Shown: positions 1-9,076 of the stretch, piece after piece
How the letters are laid out: each line of letters opens with the position of its first letter
Numbering within the stretch: the stretch's first letter is position 1
Assembly (NCBI GenBank): GCA_913060655.1
Contig: CAJXTG010000001.1
Span: forward strand, 1-64,000
Reading direction: 5' to 3'
DNA length: 64,000 bases
Origin: an uncultured Nitriliruptoraceae bacterium
GTDB lineage: Bacteria > Actinomycetota > Nitriliruptoria > Nitriliruptorales > Nitriliruptoraceae
Notes under the pieces: generated by a model
What the model saw: only the letters and a program-made list of their open reading frames with translations
What the model was told of the DNA's origin: nothing
Databases searched by the model: none
Program-made: the position numbers and the translations under genes

Positions 1-1
1 G

Positions 2-577
2 CTGCAACTGCTCGTCACCGTCCCCGCCGGGTTCGCGCTCGCGAAGCTGCGCTTCCGCGGCTCGCGGCTGGGGCTGTGGACCGTGCTCATCGCGCTGATG
101 ATCCCCGGTCAGGTCGTCGCGCTGCCGGTCTACCTGCTCATCAACCGGCTCGGCCTGCTCAACACGCACACCGCGCTGATCCTGCCCTTCGTCGGGTCCG
201 CGTTCGGCATCTTCCTGTTCCGACAGTTCTTCCTCAGCGTTCCGCAGGAGATCGTCGACGCCGCGCGACTCGATGGCGCCAGCACCTTCGCGCTCGTGTG
301 GCGTGTCGCCGCGCCGCTCGCACGACCCGCCATCGTCGCCTTCGGAATCTTCAGCGTCATCAACCACTGGAACGCCTTCTTCTGGCCGTTCTTCGTGCTG
401 ACCGACGACACGGCCGCGACGGTGCCCTGGGCGCTCGCGACCTTCACGTTCGACAACAACCGCATCTACGCCGCCGAACAGGCCGCGTCGGTGCTCGGGA
501 TCCTGCCGATGCTCATCGGTTTCGTGCTGGCGTCCCGCTCCATCGTCGAGGGTGTGGCCCTCTCGGGGCGCGGATGA
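2..577 (+). CDS. Carbohydrate ABC transporter permease, MalG type (5' end outside window)
   Basis: Inner-membrane permease of a sugar uptake ABC transporter. The reading frame is open from base 2, so only the last 191 residues are visible. They hold several hydrophobic spans and the cytoplasmic EAA loop near nucleotides 247-330 (EIVDAARLDGAS, then RVAAPLARPAIV), which docks on the ATPase. The C-terminus (FVLASRSIVEGVALSGRG) is typical of MalG/AraQ-like subunits. The binding protein begins 84 bases downstream and the ATPase follows, so this is the tail of a permease-permease-SBP-ATPase operon whose other permease should lie to the left. Sugar specificity cannot be read. Family call firm. Confidence 0.9.
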   Translation: MQLLVTVPAGFALAKLRFRGSRLGLWTVLIALMIPGQVVALPVYLLINRLGLLNTHTALILPFVGSAFGIFLFRQFFLSVPQEIVDAARLDGASTFALVWRVAAPLARPAIVAFGIFSVINHWNAFFWPFFVLTDDTAATVPWALATFTFDNNRIYAAEQAASVLGILPMLIGFVLASRSIVEGVALSGRG

Positions 578-660
578 CGCGCCCCTGCCGCACCCCGCAC
601 CCGTCCTCGACCGCGCCCACGGTCGAGGGCTCGAACCCGAGACCCCCAAGGAGGGATCCC

Positions 661-2040
661 ATGCGCACCACCCCACGCCCGCAGCGTCGACCGCTGCTGG
701 CACGGCTCGCCGCGTTCGCGGCGGTGTCCATCATCGCCGCCGCCTGCGGCGGGACCGAGAGTGCCGACGAGCCGGCGCCGGCCAGCCCGGACCCGGCGCC
801 GACGACCGAACAGGAGGAGGCCCCGACGTCCACGGACATCGGGACGCTCCGCATCACCTACGTCTCGCCCGACTTCCTCGGCGTCCCGATCGAGGAGTCG
901 CTTGAGGAGCTGCGCTCGCAGGTCGACTTCGAGATCGAGACGCGTCAGGTCAACGGTTGGTACGGGGACCTCGCGCAGGCCGTCCAGCGTGAGATCGCCG
1001 CGGGCGACGCGTCGGACGTCGTGATGATGGGACTGTCCAACCTGCGGCAGTTCGTCGAGGCCGACCGGGTCACGCCGATCACCGACCTCTTCGAGGCTGA
1101 GGGCGCCGACTTCGCCGCTCAGTACGACCCGGCGTTCCTCGACCTGATGACGTTCGACGGCGAGCTGTACGGAATGGGCTACGCCTACTCGAACGCCATC
1201 ATGTACTACAACCGCGACCTGTTCGAGCAGGCCGGGCTCGACCCGGACTCGCCGCCGGAGACGTGGGAGGAGGTCCTCGAGGTCGCGCGCACGATGCGTG
1301 CCGAGCTCGGAGACGAGATCGTCCCGATCGTCTACCCGACGGACGGCGACAACTGGATGTTCCAGACCAACCTGGCCTCCGCCGGGGGGACGTTCATGAA
1401 CGCCGACGAGACGCGGTTCACGTTCAACAGCCCCGAGGCCGTGGCGGCCATCGAGTTCTGGAAGGGCCTCGTCGACGAGGGGCTCATGCCGATCGAGGGC
1501 TACAGCGGGATGCGTGAGCGCTTCTTCGCCGGCAACGGCGGGATGATCCTCGACACGTCCGGGGCGTTCGGCCGCGTCGACGCCGGCGTCGGCGACCGCT
1601 TCGCCTGGGACACCGGCCTGCTGCCGATCCCTGCGGACGGTGACCGTGCGCTGGCCGTCGGAGGGTCCGGGTTCTCCATCCTCACCGATGACCCCGACCG
1701 GGTCGCCGCCGCCTGGGAGGTCCTGAAGTACCTCGCCGGTCCGGAGGCGCAGTACCGGCAGAGCACCCAGCTCGGCTACCTGGCCGCCAACACGCTGGTG
1801 ACCCAGACCAGCCGGAGTGAGGCGGACTGGGGTCGGCTCGAGGAGTTCGACGAGGACCCGCGGCTCAACACCGCGTACGAGCAGGCGGCTGACTCCGTCC
1901 CCTGGTTCTCGGCGCCGGTCAACAACGTCGAGGTCGACGATCTGATCGTCGACGCCGTCGCCGCCGCCATCCGCGGTGTCGATGACGTGCAGGTCGTCCT
2001 CGACCAGTCCGTCGCACGGGCGAACGAGCTGCTCGGGTGA
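661..2040 (+). CDS. Extracellular sugar-binding lipoprotein of ABC transporter (SBP family 1)
   Basis: 459 residues. The ATG at 661 has a strong Shine-Dalgarno sequence (AAGGAGGG, about 650); the longer open frame from 76 only overlaps the permease in another frame. Residues 1-28 are a lipoprotein signal peptide with twin arginines, a hydrophobic stretch and a lipobox ending at Cys29 (AAAC). An acidic Pro/Glu/Ala/Thr linker of about 30 residues leads to a type I periplasmic-binding fold with motifs such as YGMGYAYSNAIMYYNRDLF and WEVLKYLAGPEAQ, as in maltose/trehalose and oligosaccharide binders. The nearby HAD enzyme suggests a disaccharide or polyol ligand, but this is inference. Confidence 0.93.
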   Translation: MRTTPRPQRRPLLARLAAFAAVSIIAAACGGTESADEPAPASPDPAPTTEQEEAPTSTDIGTLRITYVSPDFLGVPIEESLEELRSQVDFEIETRQVNGWYGDLAQAVQREIAAGDASDVVMMGLSNLRQFVEADRVTPITDLFEAEGADFAAQYDPAFLDLMTFDGELYGMGYAYSNAIMYYNRDLFEQAGLDPDSPPETWEEVLEVARTMRAELGDEIVPIVYPTDGDNWMFQTNLASAGGTFMNADETRFTFNSPEAVAAIEFWKGLVDEGLMPIEGYSGMRERFFAGNGGMILDTSGAFGRVDAGVGDRFAWDTGLLPIPADGDRALAVGGSGFSILTDDPDRVAAAWEVLKYLAGPEAQYRQSTQLGYLAANTLVTQTSRSEADWGRLEEFDEDPRLNTAYEQAADSVPWFSAPVNNVEVDDLIVDAVAAAIRGVDDVQVVLDQSVARANELLG

Positions 2041-2047
2041 GCCGCAC

Positions 2048-2100
2048 GGCCCGTGGGACGGACCCGACGTCCACGGACGTCGAGGTCCGTCCCACGGGCC
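2048..2100 (+). terminator. Strong hairpin between SBP and ATPase genes (attenuator or mRNA stabiliser)
   Basis: A perfect 17-bp inverted repeat (2048-2064 and 2084-2100; left arm GGCCCGTGGGACGGACC) closes over a 19-base loop that holds its own inverted repeat (GACGTCC at 2066-2072, GGACGTC at 2075-2081). It starts eight bases after the SBP stop and ends 41 bases before the ATPase start. No T-tract follows, so a canonical intrinsic terminator is unlikely. It more probably causes partial termination or protects the 3' end of the SBP message, as hairpins after malE-type genes do. Confidence 0.65.
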
Positions 2101-2141
2101 ACCGCGGCCGCAGCGCGAAGCACGGCACAGGAGGTGAGGAG

Positions 2142-3233
2142 ATGGACACGCCGATCGTGAGGGTCGACGACATCCGCAAGGTGTTCCCCGACGGGACGGT
2201 CGCTCTCGGCGGGGTCACCGTCGACTGCGCGCCGGGCGAGCTGCTCGTGCTCGTCGGCCCGTCGGGGTGTGGGAAGACGACCCTGCTGCGTTCGATCGCC
2301 GGCCTGGAGACGCCGACCGGTGGACGCATCGAGGTGGGCGGTGTCGACGTGACCCGCGAGGCTCCGCAGCGACGCGGGGTCGCGATGGTCTTCCAGCACT
2401 ACGCGCTCTACCCGGACAAGACGGTCCGTGACAACATCGAGTTCCCCCTGCGCATGGCTCGCGTCCCGAGGACCGAACGCAACCGTCGCAGCGACGAGGT
2501 CGCCCACCTGCTGCAGATCGGTGAGCTCATGGGGCGGCGTCCCGCCCAGCTGTCCGGCGGACAGAAGCAGCGGGTCGGCATCGGCCGCGCGCTGGTCCGC
2601 GGCCCCAAGGTGCTGCTGATGGATGAGCCGCTGTCGAACCTCGACGCCAAGCTCAGAGTCGAGATGCGGGCCGAGTTGCGCGCCCTCCATCAGGCGCTCG
2701 GGACCACCATCGTGTACGTCACCCACGACCAGGTCGAGGCGCTCACTCTCGCCGACCGCGTCTGCGTCCTCCGGGACGGACGCATCGAGCAGCTCGACAC
2801 ACCCGAAGCCGTGTTCGGAGCGCCATCGACCGCGTTCGTCGCCACGTTCCTCGGCGGCATGAACCTGCTGCGCGGCACCCTCGTCGACGGCCATCTCGTG
2901 CGTGACGGGTCCACCGTCGCGCGGGTCCCCGGTGGGGGTTCGGGCGAGGTGGACGTCGGCTGCCGTCCCGACGCCCTCCGGCTGGGGGTGGGAGGCGACG
3001 ACGCCCTGACCGTGACAGGAGAGGTCGTGCTGCGGGAGATGCTGGGGACCCAGTCGCAGCTGCACGTCAAGGTCGCCGATGGACTCATCGTCCGTGCACT
3101 CGTCCCCGTCGACCTGCCGACGGAGCGGACCGTCACCCTCTGGGCGCCACCGGCGGACGTCCACCTGTTCGACGCCGACTCAGGGACGCGACGGGCGCCG
3201 GCGCCGACCTTCTCGGTGGGCGCGCCCGCGTGA
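2142..3233 (+). CDS. Sugar ABC transporter ATP-binding protein (MalK/MsmK/UgpC family)
   Basis: 363 residues. The ATG at 2142 is chosen over the upstream frame because AGGAGGTGAGGAG directly precedes it and the ABC fold begins immediately. Walker A is GPSGCGKT (residues 39-46), followed by a Q-loop (VFQHYALYP), the signature LSGGQKQR, Walker B LLMDEPLSNLDAK and the switch THDQ. A C-terminal TOBE/OB regulatory domain of about 120 residues places it in the MalK subclass that energises sugar importers. It sits with the permease and binding protein upstream, and its stop overlaps the HAD gene start (GTGA), so the two are translationally coupled. One such ATPase may serve several sugar transporters. 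Confidence 0.94.
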   Translation: MDTPIVRVDDIRKVFPDGTVALGGVTVDCAPGELLVLVGPSGCGKTTLLRSIAGLETPTGGRIEVGGVDVTREAPQRRGVAMVFQHYALYPDKTVRDNIEFPLRMARVPRTERNRRSDEVAHLLQIGELMGRRPAQLSGGQKQRVGIGRALVRGPKVLLMDEPLSNLDAKLRVEMRAELRALHQALGTTIVYVTHDQVEALTLADRVCVLRDGRIEQLDTPEAVFGAPSTAFVATFLGGMNLLRGTLVDGHLVRDGSTVARVPGGGSGEVDVGCRPDALRLGVGGDDALTVTGEVVLREMLGTQSQLHVKVADGLIVRALVPVDLPTERTVTLWAPPADVHLFDADSGTRRAPAPTFSVGAPA

Positions 3234-3961
3234 GCGCCGACGTTGGCCCCGGCGTCGAGGCCGGGGCCGTCCACCTCGTGATCGGAGATGGCCGAACCAC
3301 GTCGGGAGCGTCCGACGAGCGGTTCGTCATCGACGGATCCGCCGTCGTTCTCGACCTCGATGGCGTCCTCGCCGACTCGCACACCGCCTGGGTCGATGCG
3401 GAACGCCGGGCCGTCGAGGAGCTCGGCGGCCACTGGCGGCCGTCGACCGGCAGCACGGCTCAGGGCACCGCTCCGAGCGTCGCGTCCGCCGAGCTGGCTG
3501 CACGGTGCGGACTCGATGGGCGTCAGCGTGACGTCGATGAGGCGACCCGCCGCCAGGCGGTCGCACGCTTCCCCGACCTGGTGCAGCCGATGGACGGGGC
3601 GCGGCGATTCGTCGCGAGCGTCGTCGACCTCGTGCCCGTCGCGGTCGCGACGAACGCCGCCAGGCCGATCGCCGAGGTCACCTTGCGCAGCATCGGCCTT
3701 GCCGACCTGCTCCGCGTGCTCGTCACCGTCGACGACGTGCCCTCGGGCAAACCGGCGCCGGACGTCTACCTCGCGGCCGCCGCGCTTCTTGAGGCGCAGC
3801 CGCGGCGCTGCATCGCCATCGATGACACGACCACGGGACTCCGGGCCGCCGTCGCCGCCGGCATGCGCACGTTGGCGTTCGGTCCGCCGGCCGACGTGCC
3901 CGATCAGGCGGTCGGCGTCATCGGCGGCTGGTCGGACGTGACCGTGATGCCCGCCCCCTGA
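3230..3961 (+). CDS. HAD-superfamily hydrolase (beta-phosphoglucomutase / sugar-phosphatase type)
   Basis: 243 residues from a GTG overlapping the ATPase stop. HAD motif I is DLDGVLADS (residues 42-50; nucleophile Asp42, general acid Asp44); motif II is the Thr of VAVATNAARP, motif III the Lys of GKPAPDVYLAAA, and motif IV IAIDDTTTG. The alpha-helical cap between motifs I and II has the size of the beta-phosphoglucomutase/phosphatase subfamily. The coupling to a sugar importer suggests it isomerises or dephosphorylates the sugar phosphate made from the imported substrate, for instance after disaccharide phosphorolysis. Phosphatase and mutase cannot be told apart from the sequence alone. Confidence 0.85.
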   Translation: MSADVGPGVEAGAVHLVIGDGRTTSGASDERFVIDGSAVVLDLDGVLADSHTAWVDAERRAVEELGGHWRPSTGSTAQGTAPSVASAELAARCGLDGRQRDVDEATRRQAVARFPDLVQPMDGARRFVASVVDLVPVAVATNAARPIAEVTLRSIGLADLLRVLVTVDDVPSGKPAPDVYLAAAALLEAQPRRCIAIDDTTTGLRAAVAAGMRTLAFGPPADVPDQAVGVIGGWSDVTVMPAP

Positions 3962-3981
3962 GCCGTCCGGCCCGCCGCCCG

Positions 3982-5004
3982 CTAGGCGACGTCCCAGACG
4001 TTGCCGGCGTCGAGCAGCGCCCGCAGGTCCGCGTCCTTCGCCGCCGTCGCCCGCGCGACCTGGTCGCGGACCAGGTCGTCGTAGACGGGCGCGTCGACGT
4101 CGCGGAACACGCCGAACGGGGTCGGCCGGTCGGGAGTCGGCGCGAGGCGTGACAGGGCGAACGCGGTCGTGGGGTCCTCACGCGTCGCGTCGTGCACGAC
4201 GATCCGGTCGCCCGCCTCCGCCGTCGGCACCACCGACATCGACCCGTCGGCGTCGGCGACGACCGCATGCTCGCCGTCGGGGCCGAACACGATCGGCTCG
4301 CCCTGGGTCAGCCGGATCTGGTTGTGCTGCTTCGTGTCCCTGCCGGTCACCTGGATGAACGCGTCGTCGTTGAACACGACGCAGTTCTGGTAGATCTCGA
4401 CGAACGACGTGCCGCGGTGCGCGTGCGCCGCCGTCAGCGTCTCCATCAGGTGCTTGCGGTCCGCGTCGATCGAGCGGGCGACGAACGTCGCCTCCGCACC
4501 GAGCGCCAGCGACACCGGGTTCAGCGGACGGTCCACCGACCCCATCGGCGTCGACTTGTGCACCGCCCCGAGCGGCGACGTCGGCGAGTACTGGCCCTTC
4601 GTCAGCCCGTAGATCTCGTTGTTGAACAGCAGGATGTTCAGGTTCACGTTGCGCCGCAGCGCGTGCAGCAGATGGTTCCCGCCGATCGACAGGCCGTCGC
4701 CGTCCCCGGTGACCACCCACACGTCGAGGTCGGGGCGGCTCGTCGCGAGCCCCGTCGCGATCGTCGGCGCCCGCCCGTGGATCGTGTGCAGCCCGAACGT
4801 GTCCATGTAGTAGGGGAAGCGGGACGAGCAGCCGATGCCGGAGACGAACACGGTCGACTCGGGCCGGGCGCCGACCTCGGCGAGCAGCGTCTGGATCGTC
4901 GCGAGGATCGCGTAGTCGCCGCAGCCCGGACACCAGCGGACCTCACGGTCCGACGCGAAGTCCTTGCGCGTCAGCGGCGTCGTGGTCGTGTCGGTCGCGC
5001 TCAT
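3982..5004 (-). CDS. korB: 2-oxoacid:ferredoxin oxidoreductase, beta subunit
   Basis: 340 residues; the ATG at 5004 has an upstream GGAGGG and overlaps the korA stop (ATGA). This subunit binds thiamine diphosphate and one 4Fe-4S cluster. Visible are the cluster cysteines in WCPGCG (Cys25, Cys28), GIGCSSR (Cys59) and YQNCVVF (Cys208), and the TPP/Mg motif GDGDG...NNEIYGLT (residues 100-134). It lacks a fused ferredoxin domain. With KorA it oxidatively decarboxylates 2-oxoglutarate (or another 2-oxoacid) to the CoA thioester and reduces ferredoxin; actinobacteria use such an enzyme as an alternative 2-oxoglutarate step in the TCA cycle. No ferredoxin gene lies nearby. Substrate is inferred from the family. 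Confidence 0.94.
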   Translation of the reverse strand: MSATDTTTTPLTRKDFASDREVRWCPGCGDYAILATIQTLLAEVGARPESTVFVSGIGCSSRFPYYMDTFGLHTIHGRAPTIATGLATSRPDLDVWVVTGDGDGLSIGGNHLLHALRRNVNLNILLFNNEIYGLTKGQYSPTSPLGAVHKSTPMGSVDRPLNPVSLALGAEATFVARSIDADRKHLMETLTAAHAHRGTSFVEIYQNCVVFNDDAFIQVTGRDTKQHNQIRLTQGEPIVFGPDGEHAVVADADGSMSVVPTAEAGDRIVVHDATREDPTTAFALSRLAPTPDRPTPFGVFRDVDAPVYDDLVRDQVARATAAKDADLRALLDAGNVWDVA

Positions 5005-6941
5005 GCGTCCCTCCTCGCGTCGGCGCCACGCCCGTCGAGCCCCGCCCCGGCCATGCGGGTGATGACCTCGACGAGCTCGCTGGACAGGAACGGGGCGCCG
5101 GTGACCCGGTTGTACGCCTGGATGTCGATCAGGGTGCGGGCGCGCAGCAGCATCGCCAGCTGCCCCATGTTGTTCTCCGGCAGGATCACCGTCCCGTAGC
5201 GGCGCATGATCCCCTCGAGGTCCGGATGGATGGGGGAGAGGTGGCGCAGCTGCACGTGCGCGACCTTCCTCCCGTCCTCGCGCAGCGTGTGGCAGGCGGC
5301 GCGGATCGGCCCGTCGGTCGACCCCCAGCCGACGACGAGCACGTCCGCGTCGCCGCTGGGGTCGTCGACCTCCAGCGGCGGCAGCTGCGCGCCGATGCGG
5401 GCGATGCGCTCGTGGCGCAGCACCGTCATCGCATGGTGGTTCGCCCCGTCGTAGGACAGGTCCCCGGTGTCGGGCGCCTTCTCCAGCCCGCCCAGCCGAT
5501 GCTCCAGCCCGGCGGTGCCCGGCAGCCCCCACGGGCGGGCGAGCGTCTCCGGGTCGCGGCGGAACGGCAGGAACTCGCCGTCGTCCCCGTTCGGTGCGGT
5601 CGTGAACGCGAACGCCGCCGACAGGTCCGGCAGCGTGTCCACGTCGGGGATGCGCCACGGCTCCGCCGAGTTCGCCAGGTAGCCGTCGGTGAGGATCATC
5701 ACCGGCGTGCGGTAGGTCAGCGCGATGCGTGCCGCCTCCAGCATCGTGTCGAACGCGTCACCGGGCGACTTCGCCGCGACGACGGGGATGGGCGCCTCGC
5801 CGTTGCGGCTGAACAGCGCCTGCAGCAGGTCCGACTGCTCCGTCTTCGTCGGCAGGCCCGTCGACGGGCCGCCGCGCTGCACGTTGACGACGAGCACCGG
5901 CAGCTCGTACATCGTCGCGAGGCCGATGCCCTCCGTCTTCAGCGCGATGCCCGGCCCCGACGACGTCGTCACCGCCAGCGCCCCGCCGAACGCCGCACCG
6001 ATCGCCGAGCCCATCGCCGCGATCTCGTCCTCCGCCTGGAACGTCGTGACGCCGAAGTGCTTCAGCTTCGCGAGCTCGTGCAGGATGTCGGACGCCGGCG
6101 TGATCGGGTAGGAGCCGAGGAACAGCGGCAGGCCGGCCCGCTGCGCGGCGGCGACCAGCCCGTAGGCGGACGCCTGGTTCCCGCTGATCGTGCGGTAGCG
6201 GCCCGGCGGCAGCTCGGCCCGGCCGACCTCGTAGGTGAACGTGAACGCCTCGGTCGTGTCGCCGTAGTTGAACCCGGCCCGCAGCGCCTTCACGTTCGCG
6301 TCCGCCAGCGCCGGCTTCGCCGCGAACTTCTCCCGCAGCCACGCCTCCGTGCCCGTCGTCGGCCGGGAGAACATGAACGACACGAGCCCGAGCGCCAGCA
6401 TGTTCTTGCAGCGGGCCGCGTCCTTCTTCGTGATCGCGCCGGACGCGACGTCCTCCTCGAGCGCCCGCAGCGTCAGGCTCGTCAGCCCCACCTCGTGCAC
6501 GGTGAAGTCGACGAGCGCACCGTCCTCACGCGGGTCGGTGACCGCACCGGCCTTCGCCAGGCTGCGCTCGTCGAACTCGTCGCTGTTGAGGATGAGCGTG
6601 CCGCCGGGCTTGAGGTCGCCCATGTGCTTCATCAGCGCCGCAGGGTTCATCGCCACCAGCATGTCCGGCGCGTCACCGGCCGTGTGGATCGAGTGGTCGG
6701 AGAAGTGCAGCTGGAAGGAGCTCACGCCCGCGACCGTGCCGGCGGGCGCGCGGATCTCCGCGGGGTAGTCGGGGAACGTGACCAGGTCGTTGCCAGCCAG
6801 GCCCGACTCGGTCGTGAACCGGTCGCCGGTCAGCTGCATCCCGTCGCCCGAGTCGCCCGCGAAGCGGATGACCGCGTCGTGCAGGCGGACCCGGTCCCGG
6901 TCCGGGCCCGTCTCCGTGCTCCCCGTGGTGGTGGCGCTCAT
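5001..6941 (-). CDS. korA: 2-oxoacid:ferredoxin oxidoreductase, fused gamma-alpha subunit
   Basis: 646 residues; the ATG at 6941 is preceded by GGGAGG, whereas the longer open frame adds only a basic low-complexity leader. Residues about 20-210 are the gamma domain (FAGDSGDGMQLTGDRF near the start). Residues about 235-500 are the alpha pyrophosphate domain (GNQASAYGLVAAAQRAGLPL, SYPITPASDILHEL, QAEDEIAAMGSAIGAAFGGA), followed by the transketolase C-terminal type domain. This gamma-alpha fusion with a separate beta subunit is the arrangement of the actinobacterial KorAB enzyme. korB overlaps by four bases. A TACGGT hexamer at 7003-6998 on the minus strand could be its -10 element. Confidence 0.94.
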   Translation of the reverse strand: MSATTTGSTETGPDRDRVRLHDAVIRFAGDSGDGMQLTGDRFTTESGLAGNDLVTFPDYPAEIRAPAGTVAGVSSFQLHFSDHSIHTAGDAPDMLVAMNPAALMKHMGDLKPGGTLILNSDEFDERSLAKAGAVTDPREDGALVDFTVHEVGLTSLTLRALEEDVASGAITKKDAARCKNMLALGLVSFMFSRPTTGTEAWLREKFAAKPALADANVKALRAGFNYGDTTEAFTFTYEVGRAELPPGRYRTISGNQASAYGLVAAAQRAGLPLFLGSYPITPASDILHELAKLKHFGVTTFQAEDEIAAMGSAIGAAFGGALAVTTSSGPGIALKTEGIGLATMYELPVLVVNVQRGGPSTGLPTKTEQSDLLQALFSRNGEAPIPVVAAKSPGDAFDTMLEAARIALTYRTPVMILTDGYLANSAEPWRIPDVDTLPDLSAAFAFTTAPNGDDGEFLPFRRDPETLARPWGLPGTAGLEHRLGGLEKAPDTGDLSYDGANHHAMTVLRHERIARIGAQLPPLEVDDPSGDADVLVVGWGSTDGPIRAACHTLREDGRKVAHVQLRHLSPIHPDLEGIMRRYGTVILPENNMGQLAMLLRARTLIDIQAYNRVTGAPFLSSELVEVITRMAGAGLDGRGADARRDA

Positions 6942-7052
6942 CCGCCGTGCCTCCCGCTCGCGTCGCAGCGCGCGGCCGAGCCGCGCGGACCCTTGGGACC
7001 GTAGGTCAGCCGCAGGCGGCGCGGGCGGAGGACCGGCCCACATCCGAGGGAC

Positions 7053-7104
7053 CTCCGTCACCCACCGGCGTCACCCACCTCCGTCACCCGGCGGCGTCAC
7101 CCGG
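7053..7104. repeat. 26-bp imperfect tandem duplication spanning the asparaginase stop codon
   Basis: Two adjacent 26-bp copies (7053-7078 and 7079-7104) differ at only a few bases; both contain CTCCGTCACCC and GGCGTCACCC. The second copy encodes the last six residues and TGA stop of the asparaginase gene on the minus strand; the first is downstream of the stop. The remaining bases up to the korA start at 6941 show no gene. Confidence 0.8.
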
Positions 7105-8094
7105 GGCGGCACGGACCTCGCCGGCGACGTCCCCGCCGCCCTGCGGCGCCGCCTCCACCCACGTGCCCGGCGCGATGACGCCGGCGGCCTCCAGGTGCGC
7201 GACGAGCGCCGTCGCCGCACCGCGCAGCGACCCGTCCGACGCCTTCACCGCGACCCCGTGGCCGTCCCCGTCGGCGTCGCGCCAGCCGGCGGCGAGCACT
7301 CCCTCCGCGCCGCGCTTGGCGACCACGCCGGCGGCGAGCAGCGCCGAGTCCACCAGCGGCACGCGCACCCCGCCGCTGCGCCGCTCCGACCCGCCGACCA
7401 TCAGCGGCCGGGCGAGCCCCGCGTCGCGCACCCGGGCGGTGCGCTCCTCCACCGCCAGCCGGGCGAACGCCCCGGCGAGCCCGGCGAGCGGCGTGACCAC
7501 CGCCGGTGCGCCGCAGCCGTCCACACCGACCGCGGTGGCCGGGCCGGTCCAGCCGGCGAGCGCGGCGAGCACACGCGTCTGCAGCGGCCCGTCCGGGTCG
7601 AGCACCGTCGCGACGTCCGTCGGCAGCCCGAGCACCCGGGCGGTGAGGACGAACAGGGCGTGCTTGCCGGAGCAGTTGTGCGCGAGCCGCGAGCGGGCGG
7701 CGGCCGGGTCGTCGGGCACGCCGGCGCGCGGGCACGTCAGCACGCCCTCGTCGAGCCCGCCGCGGGCGAGCAGGGCCCGCACCGCGGCGAGCTGGTCCGG
7801 CTCCGCCCGGTGCGACGCCCAGGCGACGGCGACCTCGTCGTCGGTGAGCGACGCGGCGAGGGTCGGGTCGGCCGCGGCCAGCAGCTCGAGGCACACGGTC
7901 GCCTGCAGCGGCTTCACCGCCGAGCGGGGGAACACGGCGACGTCGGCGCGGCCACGCACCGCCCGGGGCGTGCCGGCCGTGTCGACCTCGACGAGGTGGC
8001 CGAGGTGCACCGACTCGACGACCTCGTCGCCGGTGCGCACGTCACGACGGGTCACCTCGACCAGCGGCACCGCGCCGGCGGTGGTGGCGCTCAC
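7084..8094 (-). CDS. L-asparaginase II family protein (Rhizobium etli ReAV-like)
   Basis: 336 residues from a GTG at 8094 that overlaps the stop of the upstream sulfurtransferase gene (GTGA). It belongs to the asparaginase II family (PF06089), unrelated to the classic E. coli enzymes. Residues matching the ReAV active site are present: the Ser-x-x-Lys pair (Ser58, Lys61 in RSAVK), Ser94 (ASHRAE), and the metal-binding set Cys141/Lys144 (NCSGKH) and Cys194 (VDGCGAP). It should hydrolyse L-asparagine to aspartate and ammonia in the cytoplasm. The C-terminal codons lie in a tandem duplication. Pairing with a rhodanese gene has no obvious metabolic reason. Confidence 0.88.
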   Translation of the reverse strand: MSATTAGAVPLVEVTRRDVRTGDEVVESVHLGHLVEVDTAGTPRAVRGRADVAVFPRSAVKPLQATVCLELLAAADPTLAASLTDDEVAVAWASHRAEPDQLAAVRALLARGGLDEGVLTCPRAGVPDDPAAARSRLAHNCSGKHALFVLTARVLGLPTDVATVLDPDGPLQTRVLAALAGWTGPATAVGVDGCGAPAVVTPLAGLAGAFARLAVEERTARVRDAGLARPLMVGGSERRSGGVRVPLVDSALLAAGVVAKRGAEGVLAAGWRDADGDGHGVAVKASDGSLRGAATALVAHLEAAGVIAPGTWVEAAPQGGGDVAGEVRAAPGDAAG

Positions 8095-9008
8095 CCGGCG
8101 ACGGGCGGCGCCTCGCCCTTCTCGATCGGCGCGCGCACCAGGTTGCCCCACTCCGTCCACGACCCGTCGTAGTTGCGCACGTCGTCGAAGCCGAGCAGGT
8201 GGGTCAGCACGAACCACGAGTGGCTCGAACGCTCACCGATGCGGCAGTAGGCGACCGTCGGCTGCGACGGGTCCATCCCCTCACCGTCGACGTACAGGGC
8301 CCGCAGCTGCTCGACGGGGAGGAACCGGCCCGTGTCGGGGTCGACCGCCCGCCCCCACGGGACGCTGCGCGCGCCGGGGATGTGCCCGCCGCGCATCGCC
8401 CCCTCCTGCGGGTAGTCGGGCATGTGGGTGCGCTCGCCGGTGAACTCCTGCGGGCTGCGCACGTCGATCAGCTGGCCGCGCGCCGCCATGTGCTGCTCGA
8501 CGTCGTCGCGGTAGGCGCGGATCGGCGCGTCGGTGCGCTCCACCACCGGGTAGCCGGCCCCGTCCGCCGGCGGGGTGACCGTCGGCCGCTCGCGCGTCCA
8601 GTCGCGGCCCTCCGCCTCCCACGCGTCCCGGCCGCCGTCCATCAGCCGCAGGTCGGCGTGGCCGAACAGGCTGAACACCCACAGCGCGTAGGCGGCCCAC
8701 CAGTTCGCCTTGTCGCCGTAGAACACGATCGTGTCGTCCCGGCCGATGCCCTTCGCGTCCATCAGCGCGGCGAACCCCGCCCCGTCGACGTAGTCGCGGG
8801 TGACGGGGTCCTGCAGCTCCGTGTGCCAGTCGATGCGCACCGCACCCGGCAGGTGGCCGACGTCGTACAGCAGCGGGTCCTCGTTCGACTCGACGATGAC
8901 GAGCCCGGGGGTGCCCAGCCGCTCGGCCACCCACGCGGGGGTGACCAGCCGGGACGGGTCGTGGTAGCCGGCGATCTTCGGGTCGGCGTCGATGGCGTCG
9001 ATGGGCAC
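8091..9008 (-). CDS. sseA: Thiosulfate / 3-mercaptopyruvate sulfurtransferase (two-domain rhodanese)
   Basis: 305 residues from a GTG at 9008, with GAGG about ten bases upstream; no in-frame ATG offers a better start. It has two rhodanese domains: an inactive N-terminal one (about 22-140) and a catalytic C-terminal one (about 165-290) with Cys255 in the loop CRIGERSSH, the form seen in mycobacterial CysA2/SseA proteins. It transfers a sulfane sulfur from thiosulfate or 3-mercaptopyruvate through a cysteine persulfide. The divergent neighbour encodes a SufE-like sulfur acceptor, the usual actinobacterial pairing. Thiosulfate and mercaptopyruvate preference cannot be separated by sequence. Confidence 0.93.
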   Translation of the reverse strand: MPIDAIDADPKIAGYHDPSRLVTPAWVAERLGTPGLVIVESNEDPLLYDVGHLPGAVRIDWHTELQDPVTRDYVDGAGFAALMDAKGIGRDDTIVFYGDKANWWAAYALWVFSLFGHADLRLMDGGRDAWEAEGRDWTRERPTVTPPADGAGYPVVERTDAPIRAYRDDVEQHMAARGQLIDVRSPQEFTGERTHMPDYPQEGAMRGGHIPGARSVPWGRAVDPDTGRFLPVEQLRALYVDGEGMDPSQPTVAYCRIGERSSHSWFVLTHLLGFDDVRNYDGSWTEWGNLVRAPIEKGEAPPVAG

Positions 9009-9036
9009 GGGGACCTCGCTCGTCAGGGTTCGTCGG

Positions 9037-9042
9037 TACGGT
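9037..9042 (+). promoter_or_regulatory. Putative -10 element (TACGGT) for the SufE gene
   Basis: TACGGT lies 35 bases before the sufE GTG in the 68-base gap between the divergent sseA and sufE genes. It fits the TA(C/G)NNT hexamer seen before many genes here. No clear -35 is visible. Confidence 0.35.
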
Positions 9043-9076
9043 CGTCGGACCTCGCAGAGGGTAGGAGGAGCCCACC

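Noticed and set aside
76-660. N-terminal extension of the binding protein frame
   Set aside because: It overlaps the permease in another frame; the ATG at 661 has a strong ribosome-binding site and a normal lipoprotein signal.
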